A stretch of 64,000 bases of DNA from Clostridia bacterium. GTDB lineage: Bacteria; Bacillota; Clostridia; UBA1381. Positions 19,985 through 28,611 of the stretch are shown in pieces. Every line of letters starts with the position of its first letter. The stretch's first letter is position 1. A model generated the notes under the pieces. The model searched no databases. It was not told the origin of the DNA and saw only the letters and a list, made by a program, of their open reading frames with translations. The stretch covers positions 17,244-81,243 of the forward strand of contig JAGBHE010000037.1 in NCBI GenBank assembly GCA_017935675.1, read 5' to 3'. Made by a program: the position numbers and the translations under genes.

Positions 19985-20062
19985 GTTCCCCTTTCGATAA
20001 TGCGTAATTCGTAATTCGGAATTATAATTAAGAAAAACGCAGTTTTTCAACCATAATTTTCA
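19985..20062. repeat. AT-rich intergenic repeat stretch between pfp and rsmE
   Basis: The gap holds overlapping AATTC/GTAATTC units and, read on the minus strand after rsmE, GAAAAAC-TGC-GTTTTTC, a perfect 7-bp stem that may be a weak terminator. Similar AATTA/GAATTA filler is common between clostridial genes. Confidence 0.4.
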
Positions 20063-20063
20063 A

Positions 20064-20813
20064 TTAAATCTTTGGTTCAAGCTCGCCTGCTTCATACATC
20101 ATCATTGCAAGAACAGCCTCTCCGGCAGTTTCTGTCCTGAGTATTCTTTTGCCGAGAGTGACCGTGGCAATACCGGATTTTTTCAGAAGCTCCGCTTCAG
20201 CCGGGTCAAAGCCTCCCTCAGGGCCGATTATAAAAGCCGCCTTTTCATATGCTGCGCCGTGAATTAACCCCTTAAGACCATTTTCTGCTTCGCATTCGTA
20301 GGGAGCAAAGGCAAGCTCTGCGGATTTAAGTGAGCCAAGCGCCTCGGCAAAGGATACCGGCGGACAAACCTCCGGAATGATTCCGCGTCCTGACTGCTTT
20401 GCCGCAGACTCTGCAATTTTCTGCCAGCGTGCGGCTTTTTTTTCGCCGTCGCCGCGGCTGTTTATTTTTGAAACGCATCTTGACATCATAACGGGAACTA
20501 TCCTGTATATTCCAAGCTCGGTCGTCTTTTGTATGATGTATTCCATTTTTGTACCTTTAGGCAATGCTTGATAAAGTGTAATCTGAACTTTTGGTTCGGA
20601 ATCTGATTTTTCCTTTTCGAGTACGGTACATATTACGGCTTTTTCCGATACTGAGGAAACCTCTGCAAGGTAGTCAAAGCCGCATGTATCGCATACCGTA
20701 AGCTTTGAACCCGTATCCATTCTAAGAACGCGGGTGATGTGCTTTACATCCTCGGTATCAATTATAATTTTTCCGTCCCGGACCTTTGACGGTTCGACAA
20801 AAAACTTAGGCAT
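20064..20813 (-). CDS. rsmE: 16S rRNA m3U1498 methyltransferase RsmE
   Basis: 249 residues from the chosen start. SPOUT-fold RNA methyltransferase: N-terminal PUA-like part (MPKFFVEPS...HITRVLRMDTG) and the C-terminal knot signatures IIGPEGGFDPAEAELL and LGKRILRTETAGEAVLAMM. It methylates N3 of U1498 in 16S rRNA. A longer frame reaches 20891, but the ATG at 20813 is preceded by GGAGGTG at correct spacing and matches the family start. That ATG overlaps the end of the flavoprotein gene by eight bases, so the two are translationally coupled. In many Firmicutes rsmE follows prmA directly; here a flavoprotein gene sits between them. Confidence 0.93.
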   Translation of the reverse strand: MPKFFVEPSKVRDGKIIIDTEDVKHITRVLRMDTGSKLTVCDTCGFDYLAEVSSVSEKAVICTVLEKEKSDSEPKVQITLYQALPKGTKMEYIIQKTTELGIYRIVPVMMSRCVSKINSRGDGEKKAARWQKIAESAAKQSGRGIIPEVCPPVSFAEALGSLKSAELAFAPYECEAENGLKGLIHGAAYEKAAFIIGPEGGFDPAEAELLKKSGIATVTLGKRILRTETAGEAVLAMMMYEAGELEPKI

Positions 20814-21918
20814 GCTGCACCTCCGAAAGCTTGTCTGCAAGTGTCTGCGCATATTGCAGGGCAGAGGAAATGTCGGATTCCGACGGAGCAAGGGTAAAGC
20901 TTAAAGCTTTCCCGCAGTGCCTTAGCTTAAGCATGGAAAGTATGCTGTCCGCCATGAAAACACCCTCTCCGCTCCAGCCCTGAGAGCCGAAAACAAAATA
21001 CGGTTTTCCTGACATAAGATTTACATTAAGGGAGGAAATGAAGTCCCAGACACATTGCGGCATAGTCCGTTTATTTGTATAAGTTCCGAGAACAAGGCCG
21101 TCCGCGTCCTCTGCCGCTTTGGCAACCCTTTGAAGGCTTGTGCAGCAGGTAAGATCAAAGGAAAGCACGGAAACACCCCGGCTTTCAAGCTTGTTTTGTA
21201 TTTTCCCGGCAACTGCCGCCGTGTTTCCGCTCCTTGAAGCATATGCAAGCAGCACTTTTTTTGTGTCTTGAAATTTTTCGGCGTAAAGCCTGTCGTAAAG
21301 CCCGGTAAGCTCATTTATATTCCGGGCAGGCGCTGTGCCTCTGCCGGGATAAAGAACCTTTGGGGAGATATCCTTCACCTTTTTTACCGCTGCTTTTACA
21401 TAGGGGACAAAAAAACGCAGGTTTTTTTCGTAAAATTCTGCGGCGCCTTCGGCAGCGGAGGAAAAAAGCTCCCCTGTAAAAAGCGCCTCATGCTGCTTTG
21501 AATATGTAAGCATTGTGTCAGGCCAGGTAACGTTAGGGGTCAGATAAAATTCAAGCGAATTGTCTCCTGCCTCAAGCCTGCCGCCGTTTTTGCATATTTC
21601 TCCGTTTACGCTGAAATTTAATGTTTCTTCAATGTTTCTCAGCCCGGCAACAGACGCGTATACCTTTATATTTCCGTTCAATTCGAGAAGCCGTTTAAGA
21701 CAGCCTGTGCGCTCCGGTGAAGCATGACCCATTACTATGCAGTCAATTTTATCGGGAGAGATATGTGCAGAAATGTTTTTTATATATTCCTCAGCATGCT
21801 TTTCAGGAACACCGTCAATTAAAATGTTTTTTTCTCCCGTCAGCAGCCATGCGTTTAAGCTTGCCCCGCCGCCGAATGGATTTTCGGGGATTCCGATGTT
21901 TATAATTTCGTTTTTCAT
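20806..21918 (-). CDS. FprA-like flavoprotein (beta-lactamase-fold + flavodoxin) lacking di-iron ligands
   Basis: 370 residues from the ATG at 21918, which overlaps the prmA stop as ATGA and has a GGAG site; an in-frame Met at 21948 lacks one. Residues about 1-215 match the beta-lactamase-like domain of A-type flavoproteins and about 221-370 a flavodoxin domain (YASRSGNT FMN loop, LGTYTNKRTMPQ, FGSQGWSGEG). Flavodiiron proteins reduce O2 or NO at a di-iron site held by HxExDH plus H, D and H. Here the stretch reads H65-A-S-P-E-R70, the WPD-preceding His is Thr131, the Asp is Glu150, and the SHG His is Arg193. The metal site therefore appears lost while the FMN domain is intact. It may be an electron carrier or a redox sensor. 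It is coupled to prmA and rsmE. Confidence 0.85.
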   Translation of the reverse strand: MKNEIINIGIPENPFGGGASLNAWLLTGEKNILIDGVPEKHAEEYIKNISAHISPDKIDCIVMGHASPERTGCLKRLLELNGNIKVYASVAGLRNIEETLNFSVNGEICKNGGRLEAGDNSLEFYLTPNVTWPDTMLTYSKQHEALFTGELFSSAAEGAAEFYEKNLRFFVPYVKAAVKKVKDISPKVLYPGRGTAPARNINELTGLYDRLYAEKFQDTKKVLLAYASRSGNTAAVAGKIQNKLESRGVSVLSFDLTCCTSLQRVAKAAEDADGLVLGTYTNKRTMPQCVWDFISSLNVNLMSGKPYFVFGSQGWSGEGVFMADSILSMLKLRHCGKALSFTLAPSESDISSALQYAQTLADKLSEVQHA

Positions 21919-22892
21919 TGCTTCGCTCCGCTCCTGCATACCATGCATACCCAGTCTGCATCCTGTTTTTTTGTTATTATATCAAAGCCGTTTTCCGAAA
22001 GAGCAGCTTCAACATCCCTGCAGCGGTCTTCGATTATTCCGGAGGTAATGAATATACCGCCCTGTCTGATTATTTTTTTTGCAAAGGGAAGAAGTGCAAT
22101 AATTACATCCGCTACTATATTGGCGCAGACAACATCATATTTTCTGTCGGCGATTGTCTTGTCAAGCTCTGCATCGGTTAAAACGTTTCCCGTGAGAACT
22201 CTGTATGTGTCCCTGCTGACGTTGTTAAGCTCCGCATTTGAATATGCAATATCAAAAGCGTTGTAATCAATATCCACGGCAGTCGCGTGAGCTGCTCCCA
22301 GCATAAGCGATATTACTGAAAGTATGCCGCTGCCGCAGCCGAGGTCTGCCATGAGACAGCAGGGGGTTATATATTTTTCAAGCTGTTCGATACAAAGCCT
22401 TGTTGTATAATGTGAGCCTGTTCCGAAGGTCATTCCCGGATTGATTTTAAAAACCGTTCTTTCCGGACATTCCTTTACCTCCCATTCAGGACAAACAAGT
22501 ATTTTTTCACCTATTTCTATAGGATGGAAGTATTGCTTCCAGTTGTTCGCCCAGTCCTCCTCGCTGAGAGTGTCTGTTTCGATTTCAAGCCTGCCGAATT
22601 TTCCGTCTGTATCAAACGATTTCAGCTCGGAAAGGGTATTTTTTACATCGAGAAGAGTTTCAAGCCCATCGGCTGTATTGCTTATGTAAATAATTATACG
22701 TGTTTCGCCCTTTTTCGCTTCAATCAGCTCATCGTCAACATAGTCCCAGTACTGCCTGTTATTTTCAAGAAAATCTGTGAAATCTTCAAAATCCTCTATT
22801 TCCGTTCCCGTTATACCGAGGTCATACAGCCGGCCGCAAACCGGATCGATACCCTCGGCAGTTGTGTAAACAGATACCTTAAGCCATTCCAT
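21915..22892 (-). CDS. prmA: Ribosomal protein L11 methyltransferase PrmA
   Basis: 325 residues. The SAM-binding motif ADLGCGSGILS and the upstream FGTGSHYTTRLCIE are characteristic of PrmA; CANIVADVIIALLP is the catalytic NxxA-type motif. The N-terminal ferredoxin-like domain that contacts L11 is visible (EWLKVSVYTTAEG). It trimethylates ribosomal protein L11. The start has AAAGGAT upstream. It is followed by an ATGA overlap with the flavoprotein gene and lies 79 bases after rpoD; the gap contains a small GGGTTGT/ACAACCC stem. Confidence 0.93.
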   Translation of the reverse strand: MEWLKVSVYTTAEGIDPVCGRLYDLGITGTEIEDFEDFTDFLENNRQYWDYVDDELIEAKKGETRIIIYISNTADGLETLLDVKNTLSELKSFDTDGKFGRLEIETDTLSEEDWANNWKQYFHPIEIGEKILVCPEWEVKECPERTVFKINPGMTFGTGSHYTTRLCIEQLEKYITPCCLMADLGCGSGILSVISLMLGAAHATAVDIDYNAFDIAYSNAELNNVSRDTYRVLTGNVLTDAELDKTIADRKYDVVCANIVADVIIALLPFAKKIIRQGGIFITSGIIEDRCRDVEAALSENGFDIITKKQDADWVCMVCRSGAKQ

Positions 22893-22944
22893 ATTTATAA
22901 TCCTTTCCGCATGGTGCAGCTGAAATTTTTCTGCCCGCTAATAA

Positions 22945-22966
22945 GGGTTGTCCTCCCGAACAACCC
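22945..22966 (-). terminator. Possible weak terminator or attenuator after rpoD
   Basis: GGGTTGT and ACAACCC form a 7-bp stem with an 8-base loop between rpoD and prmA. The minus-strand sequence after it is not a T-run, so read-through into prmA is likely. Confidence 0.35.
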
Positions 22967-22971
22967 ATATT

Positions 22972-24042
22972 TTAATCAAGATAATCCTTAAGCTTTTTGC
23001 TCCTTGAGGGATGTCTGAGCTTTCTCAGTGCCTTTGCCTCAATCTGACGGATGCGCTCTCTTGTAACCTGAAATTCATGTCCAACCTCTTCAAGAGTTCT
23101 TTGCCTGCCGTCATCAAGCCCGAAACGAAGGCGTAAAACCTTTTCTTCCCGCGGAGTCAGTGTTTGAAGAACATCAACAAGGTGCTCTTTAAGGAGAACA
23201 AAGCTTGCCGCTTCGGACGGTGCGGGAGCCTCCTGGTCCTCTATAAAGTCACCGAGATGGCTGTCTTCTTCTTCGCCGATAGGTGTTTCAAGTGAAACGG
23301 GCTCCTGTGAAATCTTGGAAATTTCACGCACCTTATCAAGAGGCATATTAAGCTCCTTTGCAAGCTCCTCCGGCGTCGGCTCGCGTCCGTACTCCTGAAC
23401 AAGCTGACGTGATACGCGGACAAGCTTGTTTATTGTTTCAACCATGTGCACCGGTATCCTTATGGTTCTTGCCTGGTCGGCTATGGCGCGGGTTATAGCC
23501 TGCCTGATCCACCATGTGGCGTATGTGCTGAATTTATAGCCCTTGGTGTAATCAAATTTATCAACTGCCTTGATAAGTCCTAAGTTTCCCTCCTGAATAA
23601 GGTCAAGGAACAGCATTCCGCGGCCGACATATCTTTTTGCAATGCTGACAACAAGACGAAGGTTTGCTTCTGCAAGCTTTTTCTTTGCCTGCTCGTCCCC
23701 GTTTTTCATTTTCTGCGCAAGAATTGTTTCCTCTTCGGTGCTGAGAAGATCTACCTTACCTATTTCCTTGAGGTACATTTTAACGTGGTCGTCTATATTA
23801 ACGCCCTCAGGTATGGATAAATCCTCAAGCTCCTCCTTGGTAACTTCGATTTCCTCAAGCTCCTTCTCAAGGTTCTTTGCTACCTCAATATCCTCTTTTT
23901 CAAGAATATCATAGACCTTTTCAAGCTTTTCGGGAGAAATTTCCACTTCCTCAAAAGCGCTGTTTATCTCGTCATAAGTGAGAAGACCGCTTTTTTTCCC
24001 GCGCTCAACAAGATCCTTTACAATTTGTTTCATATCTGCCAT
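22972..24042 (-). CDS. rpoD: Primary sigma factor RpoD (SigA)
   Basis: 356 residues from the preferred start. Region 1.1 remnant ([19 protein letters not shown]), region 2 ([27 protein letters not shown], with the -10 reading [14 protein letters not shown]), region 3 and region 4 ([19 protein letters not shown] plus the [20 protein letters not shown] helix) are all intact. It directs RNA polymerase to TTGACA/TATAAT promoters, of which many are seen in this window. An in-frame Met at 24078 overlaps the end of dnaG, but family alignment favours the Met at 24042; the ribosome site is not decisive. With dnaG upstream it forms the classic macromolecular-synthesis pair. Confidence 0.95.
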   Translation of the reverse strand: MADMKQIVKDLVERGKKSGLLTYDEINSAFEEVEISPEKLEKVYDILEKEDIEVAKNLEKELEEIEVTKEELEDLSIPEGVNIDDHVKMYLKEIGKVDLLSTEEETILAQKMKNGDEQAKKKLAEANLRLVVSIAKRYVGRGMLFLDLIQEGNLGLIKAVDKFDYTKGYKFSTYATWWIRQAITRAIADQARTIRIPVHMVETINKLVRVSRQLVQEYGREPTPEELAKELNMPLDKVREISKISQEPVSLETPIGEEEDSHLGDFIEDQEAPAPSEAASFVLLKEHLVDVLQTLTPREEKVLRLRFGLDDGRQRTLEEVGHEFQVTRERIRQIEAKALRKLRHPSRSKKLKDYLD

Positions 24043-24068
24043 AAGCTTCTTACCCCATATCCTTTCCG

Positions 24069-25862
24069 TTAATCCCATGTCAGTTCAAGCTTTTCGAGCT
24101 TGTTTTTCACAGCTATCAATTCTGCAAGCTTGTTTATATCGTCAGCGTATTTACGCATCTCGCTTTTGTTTTTTTCGAGCAAAATCGTCTTTACGTTGGA
24201 AAGCGCGCTTGCACGCTTGTCTTTGTACTCCGAAAGCTCATAGAATACTGATGAAGCCGTACTCATTGACATTTCATCATCTGAGAAATAATTCATTATT
24301 TCTGCCGCGTCCGGCTCTCGTCCTTCCGCACGGCAGCCGTAAATTCTGCCGGCTAATTCCTGCATTATTCCGGGAGAGTAATCCTCCGGTTTTATAATAT
24401 CCTTAACAGCGTCATATATGTGCTTATCACCGGTTATAAGGTTCAGGAGCCGCCTTTGTGCGTCAAAAGACGCTGTCGGCTTATCTATGCTCCGGATAGC
24501 TTTGCCGGTGGTCTGTACTGTTTTAAAGGTGCTTTGCACTCCTTTGCCTGCCGGGTACGAAATATGCTTTCTGTACTCGGTATAAATCGCTTCCTTTCCG
24601 ATACCGGTTTCATCGGAAATCTTGTTTATGTACGCGTCAACCTCAATTGAATCCCGAACCGATGAAAGAGCGGCTGCAGCTTCGCTGACGAAGCCTATTT
24701 TACCGTCAGTTTCTGACAGGTCATGATTCAGGCGGATGACGGACAAAATGAATTCCGTTGAGGGAACAGCTTCGTCAAGCGCTTTTTTGAACATTGCGGC
24801 TCCGCTTTTGCGAATGTATTCGTCAGGGTCTTTTGCGTCCTTAAGCTTAACAACCCTTGTTTTGCCGCCTGCCTTTGAAAAAATATCAATAGCCCGCAGA
24901 ACGGCCTTTCTTCCGGCTTCATCCATATCATAGCAGATAAGCACCTCAGATGCGTAACGGTTTATAAGCTTCGCCTGATTTTCCGTTATAGCTGTTCCGA
25001 GTGTTGCCACAATGTTATGTATTCCTGCTTGATAAACGGTTATAACATCCATATACCCTTCAACAAGTATCAATCTTTTTGAATCTGACTTTTTTGCAAG
25101 GTTAAGAGAAAATAGATTTTTTCCTTTATCAAAGGCAGGTGTTTCACCGGAATTAAGATATTTCGGCGGTTTATAACCTCCCGGCAGCTCCGATTCCTCA
25201 AATATTCTGCCTCCGAAGCCGATGATGTTTCCCCGTACATCAATTATCGGGAACATAACTCTGTTTCTGAATTTATCATATGTTTTTCCGTCTCTTGAAA
25301 CGGCAAGTGAAGCATCTGTAATTTCCTTTTCACTGAAGTCCTTGCTTTTGAGAAAATTAAGCAGTGAATCGTAGCTGTCCGGTGCATATCCGAGACCGTA
25401 AACCGTAATGGTTTTTCCCGTAATGCCGCGCCTTGTGAGATAGCTGAGAGCTTTTGCTCCCCCTTTGTCTGCCGTCAGTCTTTCGTAGAAAAAACGCGCC
25501 GCAAGCTTGTTCATTGCATAAATTCTCTGCCGGTGCTTGTGTCTTTCATCATTATATGAGGAATCTTCCTCCGGAAGCTGAATACCGGCATTATCGGCGA
25601 GAAGACGAAGGGCGTCAACAAAATCAAGGTTTTCACTGCGCATTACAAACTGAACGAGATTACCGCCTGCGCCGCAGCCGAAACAGTGAAAAAGCTGTTT
25701 ATCGGCGTTTACATGGAAGGAAGGTGTTTTTTCGCTGTGAAACGGGCAAAGCCCCATATAATCCTTGCCGCGTTTTGTAAGCGCAACATATTTTGAAACG
25801 TAATCGATTATATCGTTTGCCGCAAAAATGTCAGCTATCAGCTCATCGGAATATCTCGGCAA
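24069..25862 (-). CDS. dnaG: DNA primase DnaG
   Basis: 597 residues. The N-terminal CHC2 zinc finger is visible (C39, H42, C60, C63), followed by the primase core ([22 protein letters not shown]) and the Toprim domain ([25 protein letters not shown]). The C-terminal helicase-binding region is divergent. It makes RNA primers for replication. The start codon is TTG at 25862, with GGGGGTG seven bases upstream; no in-frame ATG is better placed. It is followed directly by rpoD. Confidence 0.95.
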   Translation of the reverse strand: MPRYSDELIADIFAANDIIDYVSKYVALTKRGKDYMGLCPFHSEKTPSFHVNADKQLFHCFGCGAGGNLVQFVMRSENLDFVDALRLLADNAGIQLPEEDSSYNDERHKHRQRIYAMNKLAARFFYERLTADKGGAKALSYLTRRGITGKTITVYGLGYAPDSYDSLLNFLKSKDFSEKEITDASLAVSRDGKTYDKFRNRVMFPIIDVRGNIIGFGGRIFEESELPGGYKPPKYLNSGETPAFDKGKNLFSLNLAKKSDSKRLILVEGYMDVITVYQAGIHNIVATLGTAITENQAKLINRYASEVLICYDMDEAGRKAVLRAIDIFSKAGGKTRVVKLKDAKDPDEYIRKSGAAMFKKALDEAVPSTEFILSVIRLNHDLSETDGKIGFVSEAAAALSSVRDSIEVDAYINKISDETGIGKEAIYTEYRKHISYPAGKGVQSTFKTVQTTGKAIRSIDKPTASFDAQRRLLNLITGDKHIYDAVKDIIKPEDYSPGIMQELAGRIYGCRAEGREPDAAEIMNYFSDDEMSMSTASSVFYELSEYKDKRASALSNVKTILLEKNKSEMRKYADDINKLAELIAVKNKLEKLELTWD

Positions 25863-26124
25863 AGCCGCATCACCCCCTGTATTGTAACCGTAAAGCTTTT
25901 TGTTTATTCACACGTAATATTTACCCGTTTTTAAAGGGTTATAACACTCATTTTTATTTTTTTATCAATATCAACATTTTAAAAGACTTTGTTATGTAAA
26001 AAATGTACAATTTATACTATAGATTTATATGTAATACCACCAAAAAATTATTAGTCAAATAATTCAAAAAAGCTTATTAATATTTAATTAATTTCACACA
26101 TATTCCGAATTTTATGCGTTTATG
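25863..26124. other. AT-rich intergenic region between dnaG and the EIIC-like gene
   Basis: About 320 bases separate the divergent genes (to 26185). It is strongly A/T-rich with T-runs and no open frame of note. Apart from the plus-strand promoter at 26125 and the dnaG ribosome site near 25875, no convincing motif was found; the dnaG promoter was not identified with confidence. Confidence 0.5.
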
Positions 26125-26153
26125 TTGACTTTTATAAGGCAAAATGGTAAAAT
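26125..26153 (+). promoter_or_regulatory. Promoter of EIIC-like gene
   Basis: TTGACT and TAAAAT separated by 17 bases, ending 32 bases before the start codon. Confidence 0.75.
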
Positions 26154-26185
26154 ACGCTTAAAAATTACATAAGGGGGTAGTTTAA

Positions 26186-27247
26186 ATGTCAAAATTCAAA
26201 GCTTTTTTGGAAAGAAAGGATATTATTATATCAGCCAGAAGATACGGAATAGACGCAATGTCCGCTATGGCAAACGGCCTTTTTGCATCACTTTTGATCG
26301 GAACTATTATATCTACGATCGGAAAGCAGGCAGGACTTGATTTTCTTGTTAAGACAGGTGATTATGCGTCAGCCGTAAAGGGGGCGGCGATGGCTATAGC
26401 AATTGCATATGCTCTTAAATGTCCTCCGCTCGTTATGTTCTCGCTTGCCGCTGTAGGCTATGCGGCAGATACACTCGGCGGAGCCGGAGGTCCTTTGGCG
26501 GTTCTTATTATCGCAATTATCGCTTCGGAAATCGGAAAGGCAGTAAGCAAGGAAACAAAGGTGGATATAATAGTAACCCCTGTTGTAACCATTTGCGCCG
26601 GATGTTTTTTATCCATGCTTCTTGCACCGCCGATAGGTAAGGCGGCAGGAGCTGTCGGGGGTGCGATTATGTGGGCAACGGAGCTTCAGCCGTTTCTCAT
26701 GGGAATAATTGTGGCAGTAATTGTAGGAGTTGCGCTGACCCTTCCGATCAGCTCGGCGGCAATATGTGCGGCTCTGGGGCTTACAGGGCTTGCAGGCGGC
26801 GCTGCTGTTGCCGGCTGCTGTGCTCAGATGATAGGATTTGCGGTTATGAGCTATCCTGAAAATAAAGCCGGAGGTCTTGTTGCACAGGGGCTCGGAACAA
26901 GTATGCTCCAGATGGGGAATATAGTAAGAAACCCGAAAATATGGATTCCCCCTATAATTGCCTCGGCAGTGTGCGGTCCTGTGGCAACTTGTATTTTTAA
27001 GCTGCAGATGAACGGCGCGGCTGTTTCGTCCGGAATGGGAACCTGCGGGCTTGTTTCGCAGATAGGTGTTTACACAGGCTGGATTACCGACATAGAGAAC
27101 GGGGCAAAGGCAGCGATTACAGCGTTTGACTGGATTGGTCTCATATTGATATCCTTTGTTCTGCCGGCAGTTATTACGCTTCTTGTGGCAATGCCGATGC
27201 GCAAAAAGGGTATAATCGGCGAAAATGATCTTAAGCTTGACATATAG
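26186..27247 (+). CDS. PTS EIIC-like membrane protein (PTS_EIIC_2 family)
   Basis: 353 residues, about nine or ten hydrophobic segments rich in Gly and Ala (GLFASLLIGTIISTIG, LAVLIIAIIASEIGKA, LMGIIVAVIVGVALTLPISS). The pattern and the N-terminal FLERKDIIISARRYGIDAMSAMA match the PTS_EIIC_2 group, which are IIC-like proteins often found without IIA or IIB partners. They are thought to carry or sense small molecules; the substrate is unknown. GGGGG precedes the ATG by about eight bases. A start 26 bases after its stop leads to an amidohydrolase gene, which suggests a small two-gene operon. Confidence 0.8.
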   Translation: MSKFKAFLERKDIIISARRYGIDAMSAMANGLFASLLIGTIISTIGKQAGLDFLVKTGDYASAVKGAAMAIAIAYALKCPPLVMFSLAAVGYAADTLGGAGGPLAVLIIAIIASEIGKAVSKETKVDIIVTPVVTICAGCFLSMLLAPPIGKAAGAVGGAIMWATELQPFLMGIIVAVIVGVALTLPISSAAICAALGLTGLAGGAAVAGCCAQMIGFAVMSYPENKAGGLVAQGLGTSMLQMGNIVRNPKIWIPPIIASAVCGPVATCIFKLQMNGAAVSSGMGTCGLVSQIGVYTGWITDIENGAKAAITAFDWIGLILISFVLPAVITLLVAMPMRKKGIIGENDLKLDI

Positions 27248-27272
27248 TTTAAAAAGAAAGAAGATAGGTTTT

Positions 27273-28070
27273 ATGTATCCAGTTATAGACTCACATTGTC
27301 ATATTTATCCGGATAAAATAGCGGAGCGTGCAACTGCCGCAACCGGGGATTTTTATCATATTTCAATTGAGTATGACGGCAAGGTCAGCACACTTAAGAG
27401 GGAGTCGGAAAAAGCGGGGATAAATTTTTGCATTGTTCAGTCCGTTGCCACAACGCCGCAGCAGGTTTCTTCAATAAACCGTTTTATAGCGGAGAGCACA
27501 GCTGAAAACAAGTGCTTTGCAGGCCTTGGAACGCTTCATCCCGAAAGTGAAAATCAGGAGCGGGATGTAAATGAAATTATTTCGCTTGGACTTAAGGGTG
27601 TGAAGCTGCATCCTGATATTCAGGGGTTCAGGATTGATGATGACAGGTGCTTTAAAATTTATGAGCTGTGTGAGAAAAAAGGACTTCCGATTCTTATGCA
27701 CACCGGTGATTGCAGATATGATTACTCAAATCCCGACAGACTTATACCGGTACTTGAAAATTTTTATAGGCTTATTATAGTAGGCGCTCATTTCGGCGGC
27801 TGGTCGGTTTGGAAAGCGGCGGCGCGGCAGCTTCATGGGTATAATAACCTATATGTTGATACCTCCTCCTCGCTGTATGCGCTAAAGCCGGAGGAGGCGC
27901 GTGAAATAATCAGCCTTTACACGGAGGACAGGGTTCTGTTCGGGACTGATTTTCCCATGTGGAATCAGTCTGAGGAAATGAACCGGTATAAGGCTCTTAA
28001 TCTCAGTCCGGAGCAAAATGAAAAAATTCTGTATCGTAATGCGTGCAGGGTTTTCAAGCTTGACATTTAA
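27273..28070 (+). CDS. Amidohydrolase-family metal-dependent hydrolase
   Basis: 265 residues from the ATG at 27273; upstream in-frame starts overlap the previous gene. The metal-binding H8-C-H10 motif lies in VIDSHCHIYPDK, with VKLHPDIQGF, ILMHTGD, IVGAHFGGW and FGTDFPMW giving the remaining His/Asp ligands of an Amidohydro_2 TIM barrel. Such enzymes hydrolyse or decarboxylate small ring or amide compounds, and the substrate cannot be told from sequence. It is co-directional with the EIIC-like gene and the pair ends at a strong hairpin at 28081. Confidence 0.85.
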   Translation: MYPVIDSHCHIYPDKIAERATAATGDFYHISIEYDGKVSTLKRESEKAGINFCIVQSVATTPQQVSSINRFIAESTAENKCFAGLGTLHPESENQERDVNEIISLGLKGVKLHPDIQGFRIDDDRCFKIYELCEKKGLPILMHTGDCRYDYSNPDRLIPVLENFYRLIIVGAHFGGWSVWKAAARQLHGYNNLYVDTSSSLYALKPEEAREIISLYTEDRVLFGTDFPMWNQSEEMNRYKALNLSPEQNEKILYRNACRVFKLDI

Positions 28071-28080
28071 TTTTTCTTTT

Positions 28081-28122
28081 AAAGCAAAGCGGGTACTGCT
28101 AACGCAGCACCCGCTTTGCTTT
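28081..28122 (+). terminator. Rho-independent terminator
   Basis: AAAGCAAAGCGGGT-CTGC pairs with GCAG-ACCCGCTTTGCTTT around a 4-base loop with one mismatch; a T-rich stretch follows. Confidence 0.85.
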
Positions 28123-28169
28123 AATATTTTCGTCCTTTATTGAAAAAAATAAATTTTTTATAAAAACAC

Positions 28170-28198
28170 TTGACAAATCAGTTCGACAAGTGTAAAAT
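28170..28198 (+). promoter_or_regulatory. Promoter of BlaI/M56 operon
   Basis: TTGACA and TAAAAT with a 17-base spacer. The promoter overlaps a candidate repressor site. Confidence 0.85.
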
Positions 28199-28226
28199 AT
28201 AGATGTGTTCGACAAATGTAAAAATA
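28182..28226 (+). promoter_or_regulatory. Two direct repeats, candidate BlaI-type operators
   Basis: TTCGACAAGTGTAAAATA (from 28182) and TTCGACAAATGTAAAAATA (from 28208) repeat with 26-base spacing. Each holds a GACA-N2-TGTA core close to the TACA/TGTA dyads bound by BlaI/MecI repressors. One overlaps the -10 region and the other lies just downstream, as expected for autorepression. Confidence 0.7.
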
Positions 28227-28242
28227 AAAAGGAGCCGATAGA

Positions 28243-28611
28243 ATGAACGATATAAAAAGGATTCCCGATTCAGAGCTGGAGATAATGATGATTATATGGG
28301 AGGCAGGGCAAAGCGTAAGCGCCGATTACATAATGGATAGAATTGACAAAACATGGACAAAAACAACTCTGTTAAATTTTTTGACAAGACTGTGCTCACG
28401 TGGTTTTCTCGATTGCAGCAAGGAAGGGCGGCGCAATCTTTATACTCCGATTGTGGATAAGGAGGTCTATCTTCAAAAGGAAAGCAAAAGCTTTTTAAAC
28501 CGGCTTTACCACAATTCTCTTACGGGGCTTGTTGCTTCGCTGTATGACGGAAAGAGCGTCTCAAAAGAGGATTTGGCGGAGCTGAAAAGATATATTGAGG
28601 AGGCAGAGTGA
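28243..28611 (+). CDS. BlaI/MecI/CopY-family transcriptional repressor
   Basis: 122 residues. The winged-helix domain is clear (SELEIMMIIWEAGQSVSADYI..., TWTKTTLLNFLTRLCSRGFL) and a C-terminal dimerisation tail follows (ALSKEDLAEL-type, here SVSKEDLAELKRYIEEAE). It should bind the repeats in front of its own gene and be relieved by proteolysis triggered by the M56 protein that follows. Its TGA overlaps the ATG of the next gene by one base. AAAGGAG precedes the ATG. Confidence 0.92.
   Translation: MNDIKRIPDSELEIMMIIWEAGQSVSADYIMDRIDKTWTKTTLLNFLTRLCSRGFLDCSKEGRRNLYTPIVDKEVYLQKESKSFLNRLYHNSLTGLVASLYDGKSVSKEDLAELKRYIEEAE

Noticed and set aside
20814..20891. N-terminal extension of RsmE
   Set aside because: It overlaps the end of the flavoprotein gene; the internal ATG has GGAGGTG and matches the family start.
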